Shown piece after piece: positions 1-8,513 of a DNA stretch of 64,000 bases. The notes beneath the pieces were generated by a model that was not told the origin of the DNA, ran no database searches, and was given only the letters and a program-made list of their open reading frames with translations. The position numbers and the translations under genes were made by a program. Source of the DNA: an uncultured Bacteroidia bacterium (GTDB lineage: Bacteria; Bacteroidota; Bacteroidia; Bacteroidales; UBA932). The first letter of the stretch is position 1; every line of letters starts with the position of its first letter. The stretch lies in assembly GCA_902774145.1 (NCBI GenBank), contig CACYHC010000001.1, forward strand, positions 32,272-96,271. Direction: 5' to 3'.

Positions 1-1
1 A

Positions 2-418
2 AAGGCGCGCCGCAGCCGCAGCCGTTTTATCCGTGCGTATTTCGATTTCGACCGCCGCGTGCGCAATACCAAAGCGCGGTGGCTGGGCGAAACGCTCGGG
101 CTCGACGCGGAAAAGGACTGCATCGTCTTTGCGGAGGACGAGAATACGCCCTTCGAGCAGGAGGCGCGCGTCCTGGAGATTCTGCGCGGGAGCGACCTGC
201 TTTCCCGCGAAAAGGCGCTGGATACCCTGATGTGGGAGAAAGCGACCGAAATTACGCAGCTGGATGTTTTTACCCTGGACCTGGTGCTGGCCTATGTCGT
301 CAAGCAGATGTCGGTGGCCCGCTGGTCCGGACTCTCCGAAGAAGAGGGACGCAAGTTCCTCCGCAAACTGATGGATGAATTAAGAAATACGAATTTATGG
401 CAACAACAGGAAAAGTGA
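2..418 (+). CDS. DUF2764 family protein of the V-type ATPase operon (3' part)
   Basis: The frame is open from the window edge to the stop at 416-418, so the N-terminal part lies outside. The visible 138 residues are charged and helical, with an early stretch FIRAYFDFDRRVRN and a C-terminal run of basic and acidic residues. A gene of this kind sits directly before subunit A in Bacteroidetes V-type ATPase operons and is annotated DUF2764; it is thought to take the place of the C subunit (family knowledge, not shown here). Its 3' end overlaps the subunit A start by 22 bases, so the two are probably translationally coupled. Identification rests on position and general resemblance. Confidence 0.75.
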   Translation, partial: KARRSRSRFIRAYFDFDRRVRNTKARWLGETLGLDAEKDCIVFAEDENTPFEQEARVLEILRGSDLLSREKALDTLMWEKATEITQLDVFTLDLVLAYVVKQMSVARWSGLSEEEGRKFLRKLMDELRNTNLWQQQEK

Positions 419-2151
419 CGGGCATCGTCTCGAACCTCGTCACGGTGCAGGTGGACGGGCCTGTGGCGGAAAATGAACTCTGCCAGGTCTATTGGGGGGA
501 CACGCCCCTGCTCGCCGAGGTCATCAAGGTGAACGGGGACAAGGCCTCCGTACAGGTCTTCGAAAGCACCCGCGGCGTACAGGGCGGCGACAAGGTGGAA
601 TTCCTCGGGCGGATGCTCGAAGTCACCCTCGGTCCCGGACTGCTCTCCGGCATCTACGACGGCCTGGAGAACAACCTCGCCACGATGGAAAGCGTGTTCC
701 TCAAACGCGGCGAATACACCGCGGCACTGGACAATACGAAAAAATGGGCCTTCAAACCCCTGGCCGCTCCCGGCGACAAGGTGAGCGCCGCGTCCTGGCT
801 CGGCGAAGTGCAGGAAGGCTGGCTGCCCCACAAGATCATGGTTCCCTTCTCCTTCCAGGGAGAATACACGGTCCAATCGGTAGCGCCGGAGGGAGAATAT
901 ACCATTGACGACACAATGGCGGTCCTGCGCAACGAAGAAGGCGAGGAAATCCCCGTGACGATGACCCAGAAATGGCCCGTGAAAATCGCCGTCAAGGCAT
1001 ATCGCGAGAAACCGCGTCCGCAGAAGATCATGGAGACGGGCGTGCGCGTCATCGACAGCTTCAACCCCATCGCCGAGGGCGGCACGGGGTTCATTCCCGG
1101 ACCTTTCGGCTGCGGTAAGACCGTGCTCCAGCACGCGATTGCCAAACAGGGGGAGGCGGATGTCATCGTGATGGCGGCCTGCGGCGAGCGCGCGAACGAG
1201 GTGGTGGAAATCTTCACCGAATTCCCGGAACTCGTGGACCCGCACACCGGCCGCAAACTGATGGAACGCACCACCATCATCTGCAACACTTCGAACATGC
1301 CGGTCGCCGCGCGTGAAGCCTCTGTCTATACGGCGATGACCATTTGCGAATACTACCGGGCGATGGGCCTGCGCTGCCTGTTGCTGGCGGACTCCACCTC
1401 GCGCTGGGCCCAGGCGCTGCGCGAAATGTCCAACCGTCTGGAGGAACTTCCCGGTTCCGACGCCTTCCCGGTGGACCTGTCCGCGACCATTTCCAATTTC
1501 TACGCCCGCGCGGGCATGGTCATCCTGAACAACGGCGAGCGCGGAGCGGTCACCTTCATCGGCACCGTCTCCCCTGCCGGCGGCAACCTCAAGGAACCCG
1601 TCACGGAATCCACGAAGAAGGCCGCGCGCTGCTTCTACGCCCTGGAACAGAACCGTGCGGACCAGAAGCGCTACCCGGCCGTCAACCCCATCGACTCCTA
1701 TTCCAAATACCTCGAATACCCGGAAATCTGCGAATGGCTCAATTCCCGCATCGAGGAAGGCTGGGTGGACAATGTGCTCAAGGCGAAGAACTATGTGCGC
1801 CGCGGCCGCGAGATGGCGGACCAGATCAATATCCTCGGCGACGACGGCGTGCCCGTCTCGTATCACGAGGCCTACTGGAAGTCGGAACTCATCGACTACG
1901 CCTTCCTTCAGCAGGACGCCTTCGACAGCGTGGACGCCCTCTGCCCGATGGAACGGCAGAAGTTTATGCTGGACCTGCTGCTGGACATCTGCGGACGGGA
2001 CTTCCAGTTCGACGATTTTGAAAAATGCCGCGCCTTCTTCAAGGACCTCATCAATGACCTCCGGCAGATGAATTACTCCGAGTGGGGCAGCGAGGATTTC
2101 CGCGCCTACCAGGAAACTATCAGCAAAAAACTCGCAGAAAATGGCAAATAA
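397..2151 (+). CDS. atpA: V-type ATP synthase catalytic subunit A
   Basis: 584 residues, the usual length for the catalytic subunit of archaeal/V-type ATPases. Walker A is GPFGCGKT at residues 235-242. A Walker-B-like LLLADSTSRWAQALRE lies downstream. The long non-homologous insert that separates A subunits from F-type beta is present between about residues 110 and 200. The protein hydrolyses or makes ATP in the cytoplasmic A3B3 head. ATG at 397 lies inside the preceding gene, and the 3' end overlaps subunit B by 11 bases. The complex may run as a Na+ or H+ pump; the sequence does not decide this. Confidence 0.97.
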   Translation: MATTGKVTGIVSNLVTVQVDGPVAENELCQVYWGDTPLLAEVIKVNGDKASVQVFESTRGVQGGDKVEFLGRMLEVTLGPGLLSGIYDGLENNLATMESVFLKRGEYTAALDNTKKWAFKPLAAPGDKVSAASWLGEVQEGWLPHKIMVPFSFQGEYTVQSVAPEGEYTIDDTMAVLRNEEGEEIPVTMTQKWPVKIAVKAYREKPRPQKIMETGVRVIDSFNPIAEGGTGFIPGPFGCGKTVLQHAIAKQGEADVIVMAACGERANEVVEIFTEFPELVDPHTGRKLMERTTIICNTSNMPVAAREASVYTAMTICEYYRAMGLRCLLLADSTSRWAQALREMSNRLEELPGSDAFPVDLSATISNFYARAGMVILNNGERGAVTFIGTVSPAGGNLKEPVTESTKKAARCFYALEQNRADQKRYPAVNPIDSYSKYLEYPEICEWLNSRIEEGWVDNVLKAKNYVRRGREMADQINILGDDGVPVSYHEAYWKSELIDYAFLQQDAFDSVDALCPMERQKFMLDLLLDICGRDFQFDDFEKCRAFFKDLINDLRQMNYSEWGSEDFRAYQETISKKLAENGK

Positions 2152-3463
2152 AGCATACCAGCGCACCTATACGCAACTCAGCGCCATCACCAAGGCGACG
2201 ATTTCGCTCGGCGCGTCGCACGTCACCAACGAAGAACTCGCGGTGGTGGACGGGAAACTCGCCCAGGTGGTCAAGACCCGCGGGAACGACGTCACGCTGC
2301 AGGTATTCTCCGGCACGGAAGGCATCCCCACCAACGCGGAAGTGTCGTTTCTCGGCACGCCCCCGACGCTCAAGGTAAGCGAGCAGCTCGCCGGACGTTT
2401 CTTCAACGCCTACGGGCATCCCATCGACGGCGGGCCTGAGGTGGAAGGCGAGGAGCGCGAGACCGGCGGCCCCTCGGTGAACCCCTACAAGCGGCGCCAG
2501 CCTTCGGAGCTGATTCCCACGGGGATCGCCGGCATCGACCTGAACAACACCCTGGTCACCGGACAGAAGATTCCGTTCTTCGCGGACCCGGACCAGCCCT
2601 ACAACCGCGTCATGGCGGACGTCGCCCTGCGCGCCGACGTGGACAAGATCATCCTCGGCGGTATGGGCCTGAGCAACGACGACTACCTGTACTTCCGCCA
2701 GCAGTTCGAAGCGGCGGGCGCACTGGACCGCATCGTCTGCTTCATCAATACGACGGAGAATCCGCCCGTGGAGCGCCTGCTCGTTCCGGACATGGCGCTG
2801 ACCGCCGCGGAATACTTCGCCGTGGACAAGAATGAAAAGGTACTGGTGCTGCTGACGGACATGACGCTGTACGCCGATGCGCTCTGCATCGTGAGCAACC
2901 GGATGGACCAGATTCCCTCGAAAGACTCGATGCCCGGATCGCTCTACTCGGACCTCGCGAAGATCTACGAAAAGGCCGTGCAGCTGCCCACGGGCGGGTC
3001 GATTACGATTATCGCCGTAACCACCCTGAACGACGGCGACATCACCCACGCCATCCCGGACAACACCGGCTACATCACCGAAGGACAGCTTTTCCTCCGC
3101 GCCGATTCAGACTCCGGCTGCACCATCGTGGACCCGTTCCGCTCGCTGAGCCGCCTCAAGCAGCTCGTGCAGGGGAAAAAGACGCGCGAGGACCATTCGC
3201 AGGTCATGAACGCCGGGGTGCGCCTGTACGCCGATGCGAAGAACGCCAAGAGCAAGCTCGAGAACGGTTTCGACCTTTCCGACTACGACCTGCGCTGCAT
3301 CGATTATGCGAAGGAATACGCTACGCGGCTGCTTTCCATCGAGGTGAACATCCGCATCGAAGAGATGCTCGATATCGCCTGGGAACTGTTTGCGAAATAC
3401 TTCACTCCCGCGGAAACGGGCATCAAGCAGGCGCTGATGGACAAGTACGGGAAATGGCAATAA
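2141..3463 (+). CDS. atpB: V-type ATP synthase regulatory subunit B
   Basis: 440 residues, typical for the non-catalytic B subunit. It has an N-terminal beta-barrel (ISLGASHVTNEELAVV), the stretch IPFFADPDQPYNRVMADVAL in place of a canonical Walker A as expected for B subunits, and the characteristic SMPGSLYSDLAKIYEKA region. It alternates with subunit A in the A3B3 head and binds nucleotide at the interface without hydrolysis. It overlaps both the A gene and the D gene by about 10 bases, which supports one coupled operon. The start ATG is inside the end of the A gene. Confidence 0.97.
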   Translation: MANKAYQRTYTQLSAITKATISLGASHVTNEELAVVDGKLAQVVKTRGNDVTLQVFSGTEGIPTNAEVSFLGTPPTLKVSEQLAGRFFNAYGHPIDGGPEVEGEERETGGPSVNPYKRRQPSELIPTGIAGIDLNNTLVTGQKIPFFADPDQPYNRVMADVALRADVDKIILGGMGLSNDDYLYFRQQFEAAGALDRIVCFINTTENPPVERLLVPDMALTAAEYFAVDKNEKVLVLLTDMTLYADALCIVSNRMDQIPSKDSMPGSLYSDLAKIYEKAVQLPTGGSITIIAVTTLNDGDITHAIPDNTGYITEGQLFLRADSDSGCTIVDPFRSLSRLKQLVQGKKTREDHSQVMNAGVRLYADAKNAKSKLENGFDLSDYDLRCIDYAKEYATRLLSIEVNIRIEEMLDIAWELFAKYFTPAETGIKQALMDKYGKWQ

Positions 3464-4062
3464 AGTACCAATACAACAAGACCTCGCTGACGAACCTGGG
3501 CAAACAGCTGAAGGTGCGCCAGAACGCCTTGCCGACCCTGAAGAACAAGGAGTCGGCGCTCCGGGCGAGCGTGCTGGGCGCCAAGGCGGAAGCCGAGCGC
3601 TATGCCGCACAGCTCGAGCAGGCGTTGCAGGACTACGACTACCTCGCCGCCCTGTGGGACGAGTTCGAACCGGACCTGATCCGGGTAGCCGACGTGGAAA
3701 TGGCGACGGTCAAGGTGGCGGGGGTCAAGACCCCGAAAATCGCGGAAATCCGCTACGAAATCCGTCCCTTCAATACCTTTGCCCGGCCCGCCTGGTTTGC
3801 CGACGGCATCCGGATTCTCAAGGAACTGACGCAGCTGGGGCTGGAAAGCGAAGTCTCCGCCGAGAAGAAACGCATCCTGGAATTCAACCGGAAAAAGACC
3901 ACACAGAAAGTCAACCTGTACGAAAAAGTGCAGATTCCGGGCTATCAGGAAGCGATTCGCAAAATCAAGCGGTATATGGAAGATGAAGAGACCCTCAATA
4001 AGGCCTCGTCCAAGATTGTCAAAGCGCGGCACGCCGCAGAAGAAGAGGAGGAAGTGCGATGA
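3454..4062 (+). CDS. atpD: V-type ATP synthase subunit D (central stalk)
   Basis: 202 residues, almost entirely helical and charged. The N-terminal segment NKTSLTNLGKQLKVRQNALP and the C-terminal segment EKVQIPGYQEAIRKIKRY are typical of the D subunit, whose long antiparallel coiled coil forms the rotating axle inside the A3B3 head. The gene overlaps B by 10 bases and shares an ATGA overlap with subunit I. No separate F or G subunit gene is visible in this operon, as is usual in Bacteroidetes. The short name follows V-type nomenclature and should not be confused with F-type atpD. Confidence 0.94.
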   Translation: MAIKYQYNKTSLTNLGKQLKVRQNALPTLKNKESALRASVLGAKAEAERYAAQLEQALQDYDYLAALWDEFEPDLIRVADVEMATVKVAGVKTPKIAEIRYEIRPFNTFARPAWFADGIRILKELTQLGLESEVSAEKKRILEFNRKKTTQKVNLYEKVQIPGYQEAIRKIKRYMEDEETLNKASSKIVKARHAAEEEEEVR

Positions 4063-5789
4063 TTGAGCAAATGTCCAAATATTCCTTCATCCTGCTGGGG
4101 AAGGACCGCGAGGATTTCATCGCGTCGCTTTCCGCGCTCGGCGTCGTGGACATCACGCGCTCTTCCAAACCCTGCGACGAGCGTTCCGCCGCCCTGCTCG
4201 CGGAGATTTCCGACGAGAAGAAGCGCGCCGAACAGATTCGTGCGGGAAGGGACGAAAAGCTGACCGCCCTCCGCGCGCAGGAGAAGGAGGCACAGGCGGT
4301 GGTGAAGGCGGTGGCGCCCTGGGGCGATTACGACCGCGAAAAACTGCTTTCCCTCGGCCTGCCGCTGCATTACCACTGTCTGCGCGAGAAGCAGTTCAAG
4401 GCGGAGTGGGCGTCCGAAGTGCCGCTGCAAATGATTCGGCGCGAAGGCGGATTCTGCTGGTTTGTCGTCATCGGCGAGACCGATACGCTGCCCGGACAGA
4501 TTCCCGCCCCCGCGATGACGCTGACGCAGGCGCAGGCGGCGCTGGATGCGGCGCAGGCGGCCGTGCGCGATTACCAGGCGGAACTCGAAGCGAAAAAGAC
4601 GGAACTGCCGGCGCGCGAAGAGCAAATCGCCGCGAAGGAACGGGAGCTGGCGCTGATGCTGGCGTCCATCGCCGGAAAAGAGGAAGCGGAAGGGCAGCTT
4701 GCGGTGTATGTAGGTTTTGCGCCGAGCGCGGAAGACGCCACCCTCGCGCAGGCCTTCGACGCACTCCCCTGCGTTTGGCTGCGCGAAAAGGCCGAAGAAA
4801 GCGACAATCCGCCCATCAAACTCCGAAACAACCGCTTCGCGAAGCTTTTTGAGCCGCTGACGGGGATGTACGGTATGCCGGTGTACGGGGAATTCGACCC
4901 GACGCCCGTGCTTGCGCCGTTCTTCCTGCTTTTCTTCGCGATGTGTATGGGCGACGCCGGCTACGGACTGGTGTTGATGCTGTTCGGCATCGCCGTGAAC
5001 AAGGGCTGGGTGAAGATTGATATGTTCAAGAATATCGGCACGCTGATTTCCGTGCTGGGCTGCGCGACGCTCCTCGTCGGCCTGCTGTTCGGGACGGCTT
5101 TCGGGGTGAATCTCCACGAACTGGATGCAACGCCGCAGTGGCTGAAGGACCTGATGATTACGGGGAATGTCCCCGGAACCAGTTACTCCAAGCAGATGGT
5201 GCTGGCGCTGGGGATCGGGGTCGTGCATATCTGCCTGGCAATGGTCATCAAGGCGGTGTTGTACACGAAGCGTTTCGGTTTTGCGAAGACCATCAATACC
5301 TGGGGCTGGCTCATCCTGATTCTGGGCGCGCTGGGGACAGCCGCGCTGTCGATGTTCAGTTCCCTGGACCCGGAGGTGCTGAAATGGATTTTCATCGGTA
5401 TCGGCGGCGTTTCCGCCCTGGCAATTTTCATTTTCAACACCCCCGGACGCAATCCGCTCACAAACATCGGCGCCGGTCTCTGGGATACCTACCAGACGAC
5501 GACGGGCCTGCTGGGCGACGTGCTGAGTTACATCCGTCTTTACGCCCTGGGGCTGGCCGGCGGGATGCTCGGCGGGGCCTTCAACGACCTGGGCCTGATG
5601 GTGTTGGGCGATTCGCCGACCTGGCAGTGGCTGCCCTTCGTGCTGATTTTGCTCTTCGGGCACGTGCTGAACCTGTTGATGAGTTGTCTCGGGGCGTTCG
5701 TGCATCCGCTTCGTCTCACGTTCGTGGAATACTTCAAGAATGCGGGATACGAAGGTAAAGGTGTCAAGTATAATCCAATAAAATATTAA
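4059..5789 (+). CDS. V-type ATP synthase subunit I (membrane stator)
   Basis: 576 residues, slightly short for the family. The first half (to about residue 260) is cytosolic, with charged coiled-coil segments and an Ala/Glu/Lys-rich helix around residues 150-200. The second half carries about seven hydrophobic helices. It includes the family motifs MCMGDAGYG near residue 295 and LGDVLSYIRLYALGLAGG near residue 485, the latter holding the conserved arginine of the ion half-channels. This is the stator a-subunit equivalent that channels H+ or Na+ against the K ring. It begins inside an ATGA overlap with subunit D and is followed after 6 bases by subunit K. Confidence 0.95.
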   Translation: MIEQMSKYSFILLGKDREDFIASLSALGVVDITRSSKPCDERSAALLAEISDEKKRAEQIRAGRDEKLTALRAQEKEAQAVVKAVAPWGDYDREKLLSLGLPLHYHCLREKQFKAEWASEVPLQMIRREGGFCWFVVIGETDTLPGQIPAPAMTLTQAQAALDAAQAAVRDYQAELEAKKTELPAREEQIAAKERELALMLASIAGKEEAEGQLAVYVGFAPSAEDATLAQAFDALPCVWLREKAEESDNPPIKLRNNRFAKLFEPLTGMYGMPVYGEFDPTPVLAPFFLLFFAMCMGDAGYGLVLMLFGIAVNKGWVKIDMFKNIGTLISVLGCATLLVGLLFGTAFGVNLHELDATPQWLKDLMITGNVPGTSYSKQMVLALGIGVVHICLAMVIKAVLYTKRFGFAKTINTWGWLILILGALGTAALSMFSSLDPEVLKWIFIGIGGVSALAIFIFNTPGRNPLTNIGAGLWDTYQTTTGLLGDVLSYIRLYALGLAGGMLGGAFNDLGLMVLGDSPTWQWLPFVLILLFGHVLNLLMSCLGAFVHPLRLTFVEYFKNAGYEGKGVKYNPIKY

Positions 5790-6218
<429 letters not shown>

Positions 6219-6257
6219 GTTTCAGCGCGTGCGGGAACGCATCCCCTTGCGTTGATG

Positions 6258-6288
6258 ACGCCCGGCCTTGCCGGGCGTTTCTTTTTTT
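6258..6288 (+). terminator. Intrinsic terminator after the V-type ATPase operon
   Basis: An 8-bp GC-rich perfect stem (ACGCCCGG at 6258-6265 with CCGGGCGT at 6271-6278), a short loop, then a T-rich tract TTTCTTTTTTT. It lies 40 bases past the subunit K stop. Confidence 0.93.
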
Positions 6289-6353
6289 ACCGTCTATGCA
6301 GGTAAAGAAATGAAACAATAAAAAGACGGATGTATCATAACTTTCCCACAGGT

Positions 6354-6384
6354 ATTGATAATCATAAATATAGCTGTAACTTCG
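6354..6384 (+). promoter_or_regulatory. Probable promoter of the surface-protein operon
   Basis: ATTG at 6354-6357, a 19-base spacer, and TAACTTCG at 6377-6384, one mismatch from the Bacteroidetes TAnnTTTG box. It sits 36 bases before the 48-codon leader ORF and after the ATPase terminator, where a new transcript must begin. Confidence 0.5.
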
Positions 6385-6419
6385 CAGCGGCAAATTTGAA
6401 AACAAGTAGATTTCTATAA

Positions 6420-6566
6420 ATGAAACAGGTAACTTACTACAACGCACCGGATTGCGAGACACACATCCTGCGCCAGATGCAGGTGATTTGCGCCAGCGTC
6501 TGGTCTCTCGGCGGATCTTCCGCCAACGGTTATGGTTATGATGACGATTATGATGAACTGGACTAG
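6420..6566 (+). CDS. Small leader-like peptide (48 aa) ahead of the surface operon
   Basis: ATG at 6420 to TAG at 6564-6566. The peptide starts MKQVTYYNAPDCETHILRQM, has a central hydrophobic/small-residue patch with one Cys (VICASVWSLGGSS), and ends in an extremely acidic, Tyr-rich tail GYGYDDDYDELD. There is no signal peptide. It ends four bases before the fimbrillin start and shares its codon use. Short peptides of this layout occur just upstream of Bacteroidales fimbrillin loci (recollection, not verified). It could be a co-translated regulatory leader, a small interacting protein or a modified peptide; its function is unknown. Confidence 0.6.
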   Translation: MKQVTYYNAPDCETHILRQMQVICASVWSLGGSSANGYGYDDDYDELD

Positions 6567-6570
6567 CCCT

Positions 6571-8484
6571 ATGAAAAAGTATTTCTTCACTGCGGCTGCC
6601 CTTCTGATCGCAGCCTCCTGCACCCGGGAACTCCCCGAAACTCCCTCTCCCGTCAACGAAGGGGAACTGGTATCCTTCACGATTGAAAACGCCCGCGGCC
6701 CCGTCATTGCACCCGAAGACGGTTCCAGAACGCAGCTGGGCAACCTGACCGGTTCCGTGGTCAACTGGACGGCGGGCGACAACGCCCTCCTCTTTGACAA
6801 CATCTCCGGCTGCAAGGGCCACAAATTCACCGGCACGCCCCAGTCCGACGCCACGAAAATCAACTTCGCCGGCGAAGTGGACGAAACTTCCACCGAATAC
6901 TGGGTCCTCTACCCCTACAACAGCGGCGCCAGCAAGAGCGGCAGCGTAATCAGCACCACCCTGAGCGCTACGCAGACGGCCGTCGCGGGCAGCTTCGCTG
7001 ACAAGACCGCCATCAGCTTCGCCCACGGTACCCGCACACCCGGACAGGAAGTGGTGGACGGCCTCAGCTTCAGCAACCTCTGCTCGGTCATCGCGATTAC
7101 CATCCCGACCTACGTGGAGAACGCCAAGAGCGTGGTCATCACTTCCAACAGCGGCACGGCGATGGCAGGGAACATCAGTTTCAACACCGACGGCTCCCTG
7201 AACAGTGTAAGCGGTTCCTCGTCGGTCACCCTGAGCGGCACGCTCAGCGCCGGCGCCACCTACTTTGCCGTGGTCGCACCGAAGGAATATGCGAACGGCT
7301 TCACCCTGACGCTCACCACCGCCGGCAACAATACCTATAGCGCCAGCACCACCAAGACCATCGACGCACAACCCGGCATGATTTACCCGCTGGGCACCCT
7401 GGGCGTCAAGTTGAACAATCCCGTAATGAACGTAGACATTCAGCATACGACAGACGCAAATGGGAACCTCAATGGTACCGCTGCAGACCTTCGCATCAAG
7501 GTAAACAATCAGGACATCCCCGCTGAGCTTGTCGCGATGGCTACCTGGGACATTGTCCTCAAGAACAGCGACAACGTTATCGTCCGCCGCTATGACGGCC
7601 CGAACGGAACGATGGCCAAAGCCAACGGGTATGACTATCTCCCGCAGGGCACCTACACCGTCTCCGGCACTTACACCACCCTGGACGGCAAAGTCCGGAC
7701 GCTCACCAGCAACACAGCGACTTCCCCCGCTCCGACCTTCGACGTAAACGTCACTGGCTATACCTCCTATGACTGTTATAAAGGCACGAACGGACAAACG
7801 GCCAGTGTTTCGAACGCCAACGCCAAGGACGGCAGTTCCATCTACGGAATGAGTGCCAGCGTCACCATCTCCGCCGACCTGATGAACGACAGCAAGTACA
7901 GCAAGAGCTTCACTTACAGCTACGACCAAGGTGCCGGCGTCAGCATCAGCGGCAACTCCACTTCCATTGCCGACAAATCCGGCCAGAGCTGGGCGCCGCA
8001 CACCCTGAGCGCCAGTTGCACCTTCGACGGGAAGAAAGTGGACAGCGAGACCCGGAACCTGCACGTCACCGGTCTGCCTTTCTATTGCCCCGTACCAACC
8101 AGCGCAACGTGGGAAACGGACTTAAACACAGGCGAAGCGAGATTTGATAATGATGGCCTTTTCATCAGATCTACCGGACTCAACGAATACGCACGCACAA
8201 AGACCGGTTTTTATTGTCCGGAAGGAATTGGAGCAAAGATCTCAGCGGATATGAGATTATACGCAAAATCATCGCTTTCACAAATACAAATCACGCTAAG
8301 TTTAGGTTCAATTACTTGCGCCCGACAAGATAGCGAAGCCTCCGTGTTCAAGGAAAAAACAGTATATAAGTCAACTTCAAAGACCGGAACAATCAATAAC
8401 GGTGACAAAATACAAATAAAAGCCTATGCAGGAGCAACGGGGCCCAATGCTACCATATACAATATAAACGCGGTATATAATTAG
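6571..8484 (+). CDS. Fimbrillin-family surface lipoprotein
   Basis: 637 residues from the ATG at 6571, chosen because MKKYFFTAAALLIAASC is a clean lipoprotein signal with lipobox IAASC. An upstream in-frame ATG would add 13 residues that do not look like a signal. Residues 25-270 match the fimbrillin pattern: a SRTQL segment, VVNWTAGDNALLFD, then WVLYPYN and repeated Ser/Thr-rich beta strands. The middle is more Ig-like. From about base 8100 to the stop the DNA is visibly AT-richer and its codon use differs from the first 500 codons, so the C-terminal domain may have been exchanged. It is probably displayed on the outer surface, as fibre subunit or tip. Confidence 0.85.
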   Translation: MKKYFFTAAALLIAASCTRELPETPSPVNEGELVSFTIENARGPVIAPEDGSRTQLGNLTGSVVNWTAGDNALLFDNISGCKGHKFTGTPQSDATKINFAGEVDETSTEYWVLYPYNSGASKSGSVISTTLSATQTAVAGSFADKTAISFAHGTRTPGQEVVDGLSFSNLCSVIAITIPTYVENAKSVVITSNSGTAMAGNISFNTDGSLNSVSGSSSVTLSGTLSAGATYFAVVAPKEYANGFTLTLTTAGNNTYSASTTKTIDAQPGMIYPLGTLGVKLNNPVMNVDIQHTTDANGNLNGTAADLRIKVNNQDIPAELVAMATWDIVLKNSDNVIVRRYDGPNGTMAKANGYDYLPQGTYTVSGTYTTLDGKVRTLTSNTATSPAPTFDVNVTGYTSYDCYKGTNGQTASVSNANAKDGSSIYGMSASVTISADLMNDSKYSKSFTYSYDQGAGVSISGNSTSIADKSGQSWAPHTLSASCTFDGKKVDSETRNLHVTGLPFYCPVPTSATWETDLNTGEARFDNDGLFIRSTGLNEYARTKTGFYCPEGIGAKISADMRLYAKSSLSQIQITLSLGSITCARQDSEASVFKEKTVYKSTSKTGTINNGDKIQIKAYAGATGPNATIYNINAVYN

Positions 8485-8513
8485 TATATCGGGAAACAAC
8501 TAATCAGCACTTT

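Noticed and set aside
292-2166. A 624-codon minus-strand frame opposite V-ATPase subunit A
   Set aside because: Explained by antisense codon bias of the catalytic subunit gene.
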